From positions 1-20,487 of the forward strand of contig WGDG01000076.1 of NCBI GenBank assembly GCA_015493425.1: DNA of 20,487 nt, read 5' to 3'. Made by a program: the position numbers and the translations under genes. Positions 1 to 7,602 of the stretch are shown in pieces (within the stretch, counting starts at the first letter, position 1; every line of letters begins with the position of its first letter). The stretch comes from Sulfurovum sp. GTDB taxonomy: Bacteria; Campylobacterota; Campylobacteria; Campylobacterales; Sulfurovaceae. Under the pieces are notes generated by a model. It worked only from the letters and a program-made list of their open reading frames with translations, was not told where the DNA came from and searched no databases.

Positions 1-1
1 A

Positions 2-1063
2 ATTAAAGCAATCTATGCACTCGTACCGGTAGGACGTGGACAGAGAGAGCTGATCATCGGTGACAGACAGACAGGTAAAACAACTCTGGCAATTGACACC
101 ATTCTCAACCAGAAAGGTCAAGATGTAGTATGTATCTATGTTGCGATCGGTCAGAAGCAGTCAACAGTTGCTGCGACAGTGAAGAAGCTTGAAGAACACG
201 GCGCTATGGATTACACAATTGTTGTAAATGCCGGTGCTGCAGATTCTGCTGCTCTTCAGTTCCTCGCGCCATATGCAGGTGTTACCATGGCGGAATATTT
301 CAGAGATAACGGCAGACATGCTGTTATCTTCTATGATGACCTTTCCAAGCATGCAGTAGCGTATCGTGAAATGTCACTGATCCTCAGACGTCCTCCGGGT
401 CGTGAAGCATATCCAGGTGATGTTTTCTATCTTCACTCAAGACTGCTTGAGCGTGCAGCAAAACTCAATGACGAACTGGGAGCAGGTTCAATCACTGCCT
501 TCCCTATCATTGAAACACAGGCGGGAGATGTTGCGGCATATATCCCAACAAACGTTATCTCGATTACTGATGGTCAGATCTTCCTTGAAACAGACCTCTT
601 CAACTCCGGTATCAGACCTGCGATCAACGTCGGTCTTTCTGTATCCCGTGTCGGTGGTGCCGCTCAGATCAAAGCAACCAAGCAGGTTTCAGGAACATTG
701 AGACTTGACCTTGCTTCATTCCGTGAACTGCAGGCATTCGCACAGTTTGCCTCTGACCTTGATGATCATACAAGAGCACAGCTCGAGCGTGGTCAGAGAA
801 TGGTTGAAGTACTGAAGCAGGGGCCATACTCTCCAGTACCGATCGAGAAGCAGGTTGTGATTATTTTTGCCGGTGCCAACGGTTACCTCGATGACATTCC
901 TGTCAGTGCTGTAACAAAGTTTGAAGCGGAGTTGATGCCATTCATGGAAGCAAAATATATGAATATCCTCGATGCGATCAGAAATGACAAAAAGATCACA
1001 GACGAGACAGAAGCAGCACTGAGAAAAGCGATCGAAGATTTCAAAGCTTCTTTTGAAGCGTAA
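2..1063 (+). CDS. atpA: ATP synthase F1 subunit alpha, 5' end outside window
   Basis: This is the alpha subunit of the F1 catalytic head, which holds the non-catalytic nucleotide sites and works with beta to make ATP from the proton gradient on the cytoplasmic face of the inner membrane. The frame is already open at base 2, and 353 residues are visible. The P-loop GDRQTGKT lies at visible residues 20-27, and the ISVSRVGGAAQ stretch further on contains the arginine finger. The family is usually about 500 residues, so roughly the first 150 (the beta-barrel domain) are missing upstream. An internal ATG at 179 is not the real start, because the P-loop lies before it. The stop is followed by a 12-base gap with an AAGG ribosome site for atpG. 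Seen: frame and motifs. Identification is essentially certain. Confidence 0.98.
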   Translation: MKAIYALVPVGRGQRELIIGDRQTGKTTLAIDTILNQKGQDVVCIYVAIGQKQSTVAATVKKLEEHGAMDYTIVVNAGAADSAALQFLAPYAGVTMAEYFRDNGRHAVIFYDDLSKHAVAYREMSLILRRPPGREAYPGDVFYLHSRLLERAAKLNDELGAGSITAFPIIETQAGDVAAYIPTNVISITDGQIFLETDLFNSGIRPAINVGLSVSRVGGAAQIKATKQVSGTLRLDLASFRELQAFAQFASDLDDHTRAQLERGQRMVEVLKQGPYSPVPIEKQVVIIFAGANGYLDDIPVSAVTKFEAELMPFMEAKYMNILDAIRNDKKITDETEAALRKAIEDFKASFEA

Positions 1064-1075
1064 GAAAGGCTTGTT

Positions 1076-1963
1076 ATGGCTAATTTAAAAGAGATTAAGC
1101 GTAAGATTGGGAGTGTCAAGAACACTGCCAAGACTACCAATGCAATGAAGCTTGTTTCTTCTGCCAAGTTGAGAAGAACGGAAGAGCTTGCACGGCGTTC
1201 ACGTGTGTATGCCGCCAAGCTTACCGAACTGCTCAATGAGATTGCGCAGAAGATGCAGAAAGCGAATGTTGACGGGTTGGATAATGTCTACTTTAAAGAA
1301 GTAGCTAATCCAAAAACGGTTGACATTGTCTTCATTACAGCGGATAAAGGTCTTTGTGGCGGTTTTAATGCCCAGACAATCAAACGTGTGAACCAGATGA
1401 TTGCCGATTTTAAGGCAGAAAACATCAAAGTGCGTCTTAGAGCAGTTGGAAGAAAGGGAATAGATTATTTCAAGTTCAACAATGTTGAATTGAATGATGA
1501 AATCGTAGGTCTTTCTGCTGCACCAGACTATGCAGAAGCCGCGCAGTTCATCACTGAAGTAACGCATGCGTATGTCAATGGTGAAACAGACAGAATCATA
1601 CTGGTGCATAACGGGTATGTCAATATGATCAGTCAGGAGATTCGTGAAGATCAGGTACTTCCGATCGATCCGTCCAAATTGGAACTGTCGGACAATTCTA
1701 CTTCCGAGCTGGAAGTAGAACCTGATGACGATGATACACTGCTGGATGCACTTGTAAAACGATATGTCGAATATACCATGTACTACTCACTCATTGACTC
1801 GCTGGCGGCAGAGCACTCTGCCCGTATGCAGGCAATGGATGCGGCAACCAAAAATGCCAAAGAGATGGTGAAGACATTAACGGTCAAGTACAACAAAGCA
1901 AGACAAGAAGCGATTACGACTGAGCTCATCGAGATCATCAGTGGTATGGAATCAATGAAATAA
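1076..1963 (+). CDS. atpG: ATP synthase F1 subunit gamma
   Basis: This is the central rotor stalk of F1, which couples proton-driven c-ring rotation to conformational change in the alpha-beta ring. The product has 295 residues, close to the usual length of about 290. The N-terminus MANLKEIKRKIGSVKNT is the typical first coiled-coil helix, and the internal DKGLCGGFN is the family signature. The C-terminal helix (ARQEAITTELIEIISG) matches the conserved end of gamma. The start ATG has AAGG six bases upstream. It lies between atpA and atpD in the canonical order. A stretch rich in acidic residues near residue 217 (EVEPDDDD) falls in the variable middle part. Nothing suggests damage or transfer. 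Confidence 0.97.
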   Translation: MANLKEIKRKIGSVKNTAKTTNAMKLVSSAKLRRTEELARRSRVYAAKLTELLNEIAQKMQKANVDGLDNVYFKEVANPKTVDIVFITADKGLCGGFNAQTIKRVNQMIADFKAENIKVRLRAVGRKGIDYFKFNNVELNDEIVGLSAAPDYAEAAQFITEVTHAYVNGETDRIILVHNGYVNMISQEIREDQVLPIDPSKLELSDNSTSELEVEPDDDDTLLDALVKRYVEYTMYYSLIDSLAAEHSARMQAMDAATKNAKEMVKTLTVKYNKARQEAITTELIEIISGMESMK

Positions 1964-1977
1964 GTAGAGGAGAAGTA

Positions 1978-3378
1978 ATGACAGGTAAAATAGTACAAGT
2001 CTTGGGTCCAGTTATCGATGTGGATTTCACAGACTATCTGCCGGAGATCAATGAGGCACTGGAGACAGTATATACATTTGACGGTAAAGAACACAAACTG
2101 GTTTTGGAAGTTGCAGCACAGCTCGGTGACAACAGAGTAAGAACAATTGCAATGGATATGAGTGAAGGTACGGTAAGAGGGCAGGAGGTCAAAGCGACCG
2201 GTGCTCCGATTAAAGTACCTGTAGGTGAAGAGGTTCTCGGACGTATCTTCAACGTTATCGGTGACACTGTTGATGATGCAGGTCCATGCGAAGCAAAAGA
2301 GTACTGGTCAATTCACAGAGATCCGCCGCCATTTGATGAGCAGAGTACCAAGACTGAAGTATTTGAAACAGGTATCAAAGTCGTTGACCTGCTTGCTCCG
2401 TATGCAAAAGGTGGTAAAGTCGGACTTTTCGGTGGTGCGGGTGTTGGTAAAACCGTCATTATCATGGAGCTGATCAACAACGTTGCAATGAAACACAGCG
2501 GTTACTCCGTATTTGCCGGTGTTGGTGAAAGAACACGTGAAGGTAACGACCTTTACTACGAAATGAAAGAGTCTAACGTCCTTGACAAAGTTGCACTCTG
2601 CTACGGTCAGATGAGTGAACCTCCGGGAGCACGTAACCGTATTGCACTGACTGGTCTTACAATGGCGGAATACTTCCGTGATGAGATGGGTCTTGATGTT
2701 CTGATGTTCATCGACAATATCTTCCGTTTTGCACAGTCAGGTTCAGAGATGTCTGCACTGCTTGGACGTATTCCTTCAGCGGTGGGTTATCAGCCTACCT
2801 TGAGCCGTGAGATGGGTGCGCTGCAAGAGCGTATTACTTCTACCACAAAAGGTTCGATCACTTCTGTTCAGGCAGTTTATGTTCCTGCAGATGACCTGAC
2901 TGACCCGGCACCTGCATCGGTCTTTGCACACCTCGATGCGACAACCGTTCTCAACCGTTCAATTGCGGAAAAAGGTATTTACCCAGCGGTCGATCCTCTT
3001 GATTCAACTTCAAGAATGCTAGATCCACAGATTATCGGTGAAGAGCACTACAATGTAGCGCGTGGTGTTCAGCAGACACTTCAGAAGTACAAAGACCTGC
3101 AGGACATCATTGCGATTCTTGGTATGGATGAACTCTCTGAAGATGACAAACTGGTTGTTGAGAGAGCAAGAAAGATCGAAAAATTCCTTTCCCAGCCGTT
3201 CCACGTTGCTGAAGTCTTTACCGGAAGCCCAGGTGTGTATGTAACACTTGAGGATACTATCGAAGGCTTTAAAGGGCTGCTTGAAGGTAAATACGACCAT
3301 ATGAATGAAGCTGCATTCTATATGGTAGGAAATATGGCTGAGGCTATTGAGAAAAACGATAAGATCAACGCTAAGTAA
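1978..3378 (+). CDS. atpD: ATP synthase F1 subunit beta
   Basis: This is the catalytic subunit of F1 ATP synthase. The product has 466 residues, the normal length. The P-loop GGAGVGKT is at residues 152-159. It is followed by the GERTREGNDLY stretch with the catalytic glutamate, the LTMAEYFRDE stretch, and the Walker B strand ending in FIDNIF. The DELSEED loop appears near residue 382 as DELSEDD. The start ATG has AGAGGAG a few bases upstream and follows atpG by 14 bases, so the gene is co-transcribed with its neighbours. Identification is certain from the motifs. Confidence 0.98.
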   Translation: MTGKIVQVLGPVIDVDFTDYLPEINEALETVYTFDGKEHKLVLEVAAQLGDNRVRTIAMDMSEGTVRGQEVKATGAPIKVPVGEEVLGRIFNVIGDTVDDAGPCEAKEYWSIHRDPPPFDEQSTKTEVFETGIKVVDLLAPYAKGGKVGLFGGAGVGKTVIIMELINNVAMKHSGYSVFAGVGERTREGNDLYYEMKESNVLDKVALCYGQMSEPPGARNRIALTGLTMAEYFRDEMGLDVLMFIDNIFRFAQSGSEMSALLGRIPSAVGYQPTLSREMGALQERITSTTKGSITSVQAVYVPADDLTDPAPASVFAHLDATTVLNRSIAEKGIYPAVDPLDSTSRMLDPQIIGEEHYNVARGVQQTLQKYKDLQDIIAILGMDELSEDDKLVVERARKIEKFLSQPFHVAEVFTGSPGVYVTLEDTIEGFKGLLEGKYDHMNEAAFYMVGNMAEAIEKNDKINAK

Positions 3379-3407
3379 GCTTAGTTCTTGTCTGATAAAG
3401 GATATTT

Positions 3408-3794
3408 ATGGAACTAATGAAGCTTGAAATCGTCACACCCAACGGTGTGATCTTTGATGACGAAGTCCGACAGGTCACGCTTCCGGGTTCTGAGGGTGAG
3501 TTCGGTGTGCTTCCAAAGCACGCGACACTTGTCTCTCTGCTCCAGGCAGGTGTGATCGAGATTGTCAAGGCCGACGGATCGAAAGTAGCAGTGGCGATCA
3601 ACTCCGGTTATGTCAAAGTAGACGAAGAGAAGACAACCTGTATTGTGGACGGTGCAGTAGCACTTTCCGGAGAAGATACAGACTTGGCTCAGGCACTCAG
3701 CGAAGCGAAAGAACTGCTTAAAAAAGCGGAATCTTCGAGTACAGTGATTGCTGCAGCGGTAAGCAAAGTCGAAAATATAGGGAAATCTCTCTAA
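3408..3794 (+). CDS. atpC: ATP synthase F1 subunit epsilon
   Basis: Epsilon binds the gamma rotor and c-ring and can act as a brake on ATP hydrolysis. The product has 128 residues, slightly shorter than the E. coli protein of about 139. Residues 1-85 form the beta-sandwich, with the typical MKLEIVTPNGVIFDDEVRQV opening, the LPGSEGEFGVLPKHA segment and the INSGYVKV strand. Residues 90-128 are the helical C-terminal arm. The ATG at 3408 has AAAGGA upstream. A second ATG three codons later also fits the homologous start, but its spacing to the ribosome site is poorer. The stop is one base before the TTG start of tolQ, so the ATP synthase operon appears to continue into the tol genes without a terminator. 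Confidence 0.95.
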   Translation: MELMKLEIVTPNGVIFDDEVRQVTLPGSEGEFGVLPKHATLVSLLQAGVIEIVKADGSKVAVAINSGYVKVDEEKTTCIVDGAVALSGEDTDLAQALSEAKELLKKAESSSTVIAAAVSKVENIGKSL

Positions 3795-3795
3795 G

Positions 3796-4368
3796 TTGGG
3801 CACACTTCTTCACTACTTCACAGGCAGCAGTGCGATCACGATCTTCGTGCTGCTTGTGCTTTCACTCTATTTTATTGCAACATTTTGGATTTTTCTCGAT
3901 CGTTACTTTCTTTTAAAGTCACGTATAGCAGCAGAGGCACGTTCTCTTAAATCACTCTATACAGGTCAGTCAAAATCAGTGGCTACCAATTCACTTATTT
4001 TTACTTATCTGGCACGTGTGAACAAACCGAACAAGGCGATTTTGGAAGCAGCTGTTTCCGATGCTATCCGGGTTTCTACCAAAGGTTTGACGTGGCTTTC
4101 TATTATTGCATCCACTTCCCCGTTCATCGGTCTTTTTGGAACAGTGATCGGTATTCTTGAAACGTTTTCCGAACTCGGCGGTCAGTCTTCTGCATCGCTC
4201 AATGTTGTAGCACCTGCTATTTCGGAAGCGCTAATTGCCACTGCGGCTGGTATTGCTGTCGCGATCTTTGCCTACACCTTCCATTTGATTTTGAAGCGAA
4301 AGGCATACGAACTCTCTTCTTTGCTGAACTCACAGTCGGAAGTCATTCTCTCCCAAACTGAGGCGTAG
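3796..4368 (+). CDS. tolQ: TolQ/ExbB family proton-channel protein
   Basis: This is an inner-membrane stator component that, with the TolR/ExbD-like partner, turns the proton gradient into force on TolA/TonB. The product has 190 residues and three membrane segments at about 11-33, 103-125 and 137-163. The hallmark PFIGLFGTVIGILETF of the MotA/TolQ/ExbB family is at 109-124. E. coli TolQ is about 230 residues; a shorter form is usual in Campylobacterota. The start is a TTG one base after the atpC stop. It is chosen because the first membrane segment begins about ten residues later and no ATG or GTG precedes it. No strong ribosome site is present, so translational coupling to atpC is likely. 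The calls TolQ and ExbB are hard to separate by sequence; the linkage to tolA and the later tolB-pal favours TolQ. Confidence 0.9.
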   Translation: MGTLLHYFTGSSAITIFVLLVLSLYFIATFWIFLDRYFLLKSRIAAEARSLKSLYTGQSKSVATNSLIFTYLARVNKPNKAILEAAVSDAIRVSTKGLTWLSIIASTSPFIGLFGTVIGILETFSELGGQSSASLNVVAPAISEALIATAAGIAVAIFAYTFHLILKRKAYELSSLLNSQSEVILSQTEA

Positions 4369-4369
4369 C

Positions 4370-4756
4370 GTGTTTTCCTGGGATGACAATCCGGATTTGA
4401 ACATTACACCGCTGGTTGATGTAATGTTGGTACTTATGGCTATTTTGATGATCACAGCTCCTACAATCACTTATCAGGAGCAGATTGATCTTCCAGAGGG
4501 CTCAAAAACGGTAAAAGTGGTGAAGCCTAAAACACTGACGATCCGTATGGACAAGAATCGGAAAATATATCTCAATAAAGAGACATACAGCCTGGCAACC
4601 TTTGCGGATGATTTTGTCAACCAGTCTTCCAAGCTTGACAAAAACAGTGAAGTCTATATCCGTGCAGACGAGCGACTCCAATACAAAGATGTGATGTATC
4701 TGCTCAAGACAGTCAAAGCAGCCGGTTTTCAAAAGGTTTCTCTTATTACCCTATGA
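4370..4756 (+). CDS. tolR: TolR/ExbD family protein
   Basis: This is the second stator subunit of the Tol motor, anchored by one N-terminal membrane helix with a periplasmic domain. The product has 128 residues. The segment NITPLVDVMLVLMAILMI at 11-28 carries Asp17, which corresponds to the essential proton-carrying aspartate of TolR/ExbD. The rest is a small periplasmic domain ending in YLLKTVKAAGFQKVSLIT, the typical ExbD/TolR C-terminus. The start is a GTG one base after the tolQ stop, and the stop overlaps the tolA start by four bases (ATGA), so the three tol genes are translationally coupled. Membrane topology and proton role are known of the family; the residue assignment is read from the sequence. 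Confidence 0.92.
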   Translation: MFSWDDNPDLNITPLVDVMLVLMAILMITAPTITYQEQIDLPEGSKTVKVVKPKTLTIRMDKNRKIYLNKETYSLATFADDFVNQSSKLDKNSEVYIRADERLQYKDVMYLLKTVKAAGFQKVSLITL

Positions 4757-5547
4757 AAGAGAAAAAATTAAGGCTTATTTGGGGAGTGGTTGCTGTAGCT
4801 ATCTATCTCTTTGTGGTTTCTTTGCTGCTGTTATACTTCAATTATCATGATTCGGAAACAAAAAAGCATTATGTCAAGAAAGATGAGCATCGGATACAGG
4901 TTGGGCTAAGCGCACCTCGAAAGAAAGTACTTCCCACAAAGCACAACAAGAAAGTGAGTAGAAAGAAGCACGCAGCCAAGCCGAAAAAAACACATATGAA
5001 GCCGGCGAAGAAAGTACAGAGTCATAAAAAGATGATTAAAGAGAAACTGGTTAAAAAGCGTATCAAACGAAAAGATATCAATGCAACAAAACCAAAGCAC
5101 CGAAAAACTAAAGATCTCTTCGCTTCCATCAAAACACCTAAAAAAAAGCCAGTCATCAAAATTACCGATAAACCTATTCAAAGTAAACCCAAAAAGCAGC
5201 TTTTTGAAATGAAGGATGTACCAGTATCGGCATCAGAGAGAATCAAAAATTCACTCAAGAAGCAAAAATCCTACGACAGTGGTGTGGAGGACAGTTATCT
5301 TGCCAAAGTGCAGGAGATGCTTGAAGCCTGGCCGGCACAGAGCGATTTTGCAGGCGAGAAGGTAAAAGTGCACTTGAAAATTGACCCGACCGGCCACTTT
5401 GAATTTGAAATCAAGCGTCGTTCACAAAATCCGGCATTCAACAAGGCATTGACAGAGTTTCTGGAACAGTTGCAGGAGTTTGGTTTTGGTCCGCACAAGG
5501 GATCCCGTACTTATCTCTTTGAAGCGGAGTTTATTGCAAAAGATTAG
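4753..5547 (+). CDS. tolA: TolA/TonB-like energy-transducing protein
   Basis: This is the inner-membrane-anchored protein that spans the periplasm and transmits force from TolQR to outer-membrane partners. The product has 264 residues. A short basic N-terminus is followed by one membrane helix at about 8-29, then a very lysine-rich linker (about 35-175, with recurrent KPK, KKH and KPKK patterns), and a folded C-terminal domain at about 180-264 with the layout of TolA/TonB C-terminal domains. E. coli TolA has an alanine-rich helical linker of similar role; the lysine-proline richness here looks more like TonB. The start overlaps the tolR stop. The gene is placed as TolA because of its operon with tolQR and the tolB-pal genes nearby. 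A TonB function for iron uptake cannot be excluded from sequence alone. Confidence 0.83.
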   Translation: MKEKKLRLIWGVVAVAIYLFVVSLLLLYFNYHDSETKKHYVKKDEHRIQVGLSAPRKKVLPTKHNKKVSRKKHAAKPKKTHMKPAKKVQSHKKMIKEKLVKKRIKRKDINATKPKHRKTKDLFASIKTPKKKPVIKITDKPIQSKPKKQLFEMKDVPVSASERIKNSLKKQKSYDSGVEDSYLAKVQEMLEAWPAQSDFAGEKVKVHLKIDPTGHFEFEIKRRSQNPAFNKALTEFLEQLQEFGFGPHKGSRTYLFEAEFIAKD

Positions 5548-5553
5548 TTTATA

Positions 5554-6348
5554 TTATCGTACTATTCTCTTGATAGACATTTCTATTTTATCAGGAATGC
5601 TGCGCATTTTGATAAATTTCCCCATATTGAGTTTCGGGTAGGAAAGGGCAATATAGTATTTCCCGTGCAGGGCATACACTTTGCCATCTTCGATTAGAAT
5701 GGTATAAGGAAGGATAAGTGCATTTTCTTCGCCAGTTGTTTCAATGAACTCCTCAACACTTTTTGGCATTCTTATACCTATAAGTTGGCTACCGTTTTTA
5801 AGTTTCAGTCTGAATAGTACGTCCCGTTTTCGGATTTTGTTTTTGTATGGGAACTCCAGCATATCAGCATAATAAGGCATTCCAATCATAAAATGGTAGG
5901 ATGCCAGTCTCTTTCTTGGAAGTGTGTCGGATGTTGGTTTTAGGCTTATAAGAGCTTTTCTAAGAGAAGTGTTGACAGTCGAATCACTTCCTGGGATATA
6001 CTGCTTTTGGAGATATGCTTGAAGCCAATAGGAGGGATTCATCACACGTACCTGTTTTGTTTTTTTGTTGACTACAAGTTTGAGTATAGCAGCGAAGCCA
6101 CGTTTTTTTTGACTGGCAAGTGTTATGAGGTTATCGTCGGTGAAAACAATAACGCGCAAATAACGTTTTTTTGCTGGTGCATAGACCTTGAGAATTCTAA
6201 ACCCAGCTTTTTTTAACTGATGAGCGATACTTCTGAGACTTTGATAGGGAGCTTGATAGTAGGCGCTAACCTCTTTTGCCATACTCAGGGTTGTAACAAG
6301 TAAAATTATGGCAATTAGTTTTGAAATTATTGAAACTTTTTGAGACAT
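5554..6348 (-). CDS. Secreted protein of unknown function
   Basis: The product has 264 residues and I do not recognise it with confidence. The N-terminus has a lysine and a hydrophobic stretch (about 9-24) ending near SMAKEVSA, consistent with a Sec signal peptide, so the protein is probably periplasmic. The mature part is very basic. It begins with a helix and strand pattern (SLRSIAHQLKKAGFRILKVY) and reaches VMNPSYWLQAYL near residue 105; this layout resembles the DUF302 fold weakly, which is inference only. A second half at about 145-264 has no motif I know. The start has AAAGGAG six bases upstream and is preceded by a TGCTATAAT promoter element. The gene converges on tolA with a 6-base gap. 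It belongs to the block that separates tolA from tolB. Confidence 0.8.
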   Translation of the reverse strand: MSQKVSIISKLIAIILLVTTLSMAKEVSAYYQAPYQSLRSIAHQLKKAGFRILKVYAPAKKRYLRVIVFTDDNLITLASQKKRGFAAILKLVVNKKTKQVRVMNPSYWLQAYLQKQYIPGSDSTVNTSLRKALISLKPTSDTLPRKRLASYHFMIGMPYYADMLEFPYKNKIRKRDVLFRLKLKNGSQLIGIRMPKSVEEFIETTGEENALILPYTILIEDGKVYALHGKYYIALSYPKLNMGKFIKMRSIPDKIEMSIKRIVR

Positions 6349-6368
6349 GGCTACTCCTTTATTTTTTA

Positions 6369-6377
6369 ATTATAGCA
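6369..6377 (-). promoter_or_regulatory. Extended -10 promoter element for the 5554-6348 gene
   Basis: On the minus strand these bases read TGCTATAAT, a perfect extended -10 box. Campylobacterota housekeeping promoters often have a clear -10 without a conserved -35, and none is clear here. The predicted transcript would start near 6362, just before the AAAGGAG ribosome site, giving a very short leader. Confidence 0.45.
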
Positions 6378-6485
6378 TGATAGTACAGTGTAAACGTGTA
6401 ATAAATGTGTGGTTATAACATAATGATGTTTTGTTCATATTAAGGTACATTCGGATTTTATAGATAGAGGGGGTAACATTGGGCT

Positions 6486-6507
6486 GCTCCGCACGATATA
6501 GCGGAGC
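6486..6507. other. 7-bp perfect hairpin downstream of the carbonic anhydrase gene
   Basis: GCTCCGC (6486-6492) and GCGGAGC (6501-6507) are perfect inverted repeats around an 8-base loop. The hairpin lies about 20 bases past the carbonic anhydrase stop on the minus strand. No run of U follows it on that strand, so it is not a classical intrinsic terminator, but it could mark the 3' end of that mRNA. The rest of the 6349-6526 gap is AT-rich with no other structure seen. Confidence 0.35.
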
Positions 6508-6526
6508 TTAAGAGGCAAAGAGGAGA

Positions 6527-7255
6527 TTACTCTGCTTCGATGGTTCTGTCGTAGAGTTCCTGAACAGGTCTTTCGTTATCGACATAGTATTTTCTAAACG
6601 CTTCGATCTGTGCTTTGGATGCTTCGACAGGCTTCTTGAGAAGGTACCACTGTACATTTTCGGAACATGGCGGTGTTGTCAGAGAACCGATATAGTGATA
6701 ATAGTGCTGTGTGTCTTTTGGCAATAGACTTTGTGGATCGATCTTGATCTCTTTACCTACGTTGTTGATGATCTTATCAAGCACAGGATTTTTCTTGCCC
6801 TCTTTAAAGAATACCGCAATGACAGCCAGCTGCTTTGTCTTAGGGTTTTGATGTACAAAGTGTGCAACCATGTCATAGCGTTTCCCATTGACAGTATGTT
6901 CACTTTTCCCATGGAAGTGGAACTGGAGTAGTCTGAACTTTTCGCCGTTGAGTTCGACAGTACCGCCAACTTTCGGTGTGACTTTGATAGAATGGCCGTT
7001 GTCGATGACTTTTGCCGTAGTATGAACATCTTCATTAAGGTGCAGTTTATAGGTAGGTTTGAGGCTGACAGTTTTTCCCGGTACGATATTGATAGGTGAC
7101 TGTGCATGGCCTCTTGCACAGGTTTTGCTGAATTCGCCCCAGTGTGTCGGTCCGTTCTGGCTGTAGTCCCAGTGTTTTTTGCCTTCGTGCTCATGTGCTG
7201 TTGCAAACGTTGCCAGCAGTGATGCCGCTGTAAGTGCCAAAGTAATTTTTTTCAT
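6527..7255 (-). CDS. Periplasmic alpha-class carbonic anhydrase
   Basis: The enzyme interconverts CO2 and bicarbonate with a zinc ion. The product has 242 residues from the ATG at 7255, chosen because AAGGAAG lies just upstream and a clear signal peptide (1-20, ending FATA) follows. An upstream in-frame ATG at 7288 lacks a ribosome site. Alpha-class hallmarks are all visible: zinc ligands His113 and His115 in FHFH and His132 in AHFVH, the SLTTPPCSE gatekeeper segment at 191-199, and the DNGH segment with His88 at the usual proton-shuttle position. Cys46 and Cys197 match the disulfide of bacterial secreted members. Periplasmic placement suggests a role in supplying or holding inorganic carbon for CO2 fixation, an inference from lifestyle. 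It is transcribed alone, from a TATAAT at 7293-7298. Confidence 0.96.
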   Translation of the reverse strand: MKKITLALTAASLLATFATAHEHEGKKHWDYSQNGPTHWGEFSKTCARGHAQSPINIVPGKTVSLKPTYKLHLNEDVHTTAKVIDNGHSIKVTPKVGGTVELNGEKFRLLQFHFHGKSEHTVNGKRYDMVAHFVHQNPKTKQLAVIAVFFKEGKKNPVLDKIINNVGKEIKIDPQSLLPKDTQHYYHYIGSLTTPPCSENVQWYLLKKPVEASKAQIEAFRKYYVDNERPVQELYDRTIEAE

Positions 7256-7292
7256 TGGTTCTTCCTTATGATGGATTGTGTTATACATAATA

Positions 7293-7298
7293 ATTATA
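7293..7298 (-). promoter_or_regulatory. -10 promoter element for the carbonic anhydrase gene
   Basis: A perfect TATAAT is read on the minus strand 38 bases before the chosen start codon, predicting a leader of about 30 bases that contains the AAGGAAG ribosome site. No good -35 box is seen. Confidence 0.45.
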
Positions 7299-7466
7299 GG
7301 TGAAATAGATTGAAGATAGTGTAAGATTGTCTAAATAATCGACCTCAAATGCCAAAAAACAGGATATTTTTTAAAAAAAGGCAAAGTTGTTCAATTATTC
7401 TCATTGTATAAGACAGTTTGGTTAAATATAAAGTTTTCATGCTGTAAAATATACATGTTTAAACAT

Positions 7467-7548
7467 TTCTGCATAAAGCCAAACTGTCTGTGAGGACAGG
7501 ACGGAAAGTTATGGGTCTTCTCTCCGAAGATCGCCAGGCTGCTCAGAA
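7467..7548 (+). ncRNA. Probable cyclic-di-GMP-I (GEMM) riboswitch aptamer
   Basis: The segment folds as a class I cyclic-di-GMP aptamer. P1 pairs TTCTG (7467-7471) with CAGAA (7544-7548). After GCCAAAC comes a six-pair stem (7484-7489 with 7494-7499) capped by the GNRA loop GTGA (7490-7493), then GGACGGAAAG, close to the conserved GGACGCAAAG. A second arm pairs TGG (7512-7514) with CCA (7534-7536) and TCTTC with GAAGA. Set against the Vc2 aptamer of Vibrio cholerae (recalled, not searched), spacing is identical from Vc2 positions 20 to 52. The ligand-contacting G20, A47 and C92 fall on G7478, A7505 and C7542. The Vc2 pair G21-C46 is C7479-G7504 here, a compensatory swap. G at position 20 favours cyclic-di-GMP over cyclic-GMP-AMP. 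No terminator hairpin is seen before the gene at 7603, so translational control is possible. Confidence 0.85.
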
Positions 7549-7602
7549 CATCATACAAAATAGTTGCATTGTTACGTAATAGACATTTTAAGGAGGAGTA
7601 TT

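Larger units (their letters stand above)
7256..7602. other. Intergenic region between two divergent transcripts
   Basis: This gene-free stretch of about 350 bases holds, in order, the carbonic anhydrase leader and -10 box on the minus strand, an AT-rich segment with runs of A and T (7354-7379), a possible plus-strand -10 (TAAAAT at 7445-7450), a 12-base palindrome ATGTTTAAACAT (7455-7466), the riboswitch aptamer (7467-7548) and about 54 bases of expression platform ending in an AAGGAGGAG ribosome site (7590-7598). Short reading frames here have no ribosome sites or recognisable products. Confidence 0.6.

Noticed and set aside
7354..7384. Possible A/T hairpin terminator in the carbonic anhydrase to barrel gap
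   Set aside because: Only A-T pairs in homopolymer runs, and it lies upstream of both divergent genes where no transcript needs to end.
7455..7466. Palindrome ATGTTTAAACAT just before the riboswitch as an operator
   Set aside because: It is AT-rich and sits at the likely transcription start; without a second copy or known regulator it is not distinguishable from chance.
7564..7602. Longer N-terminus of the outer-membrane barrel gene
   Set aside because: The extension has no ribosome site and would bury the signal peptide, whereas GTG 7603 has AAGGAGGAG and an immediate signal peptide.
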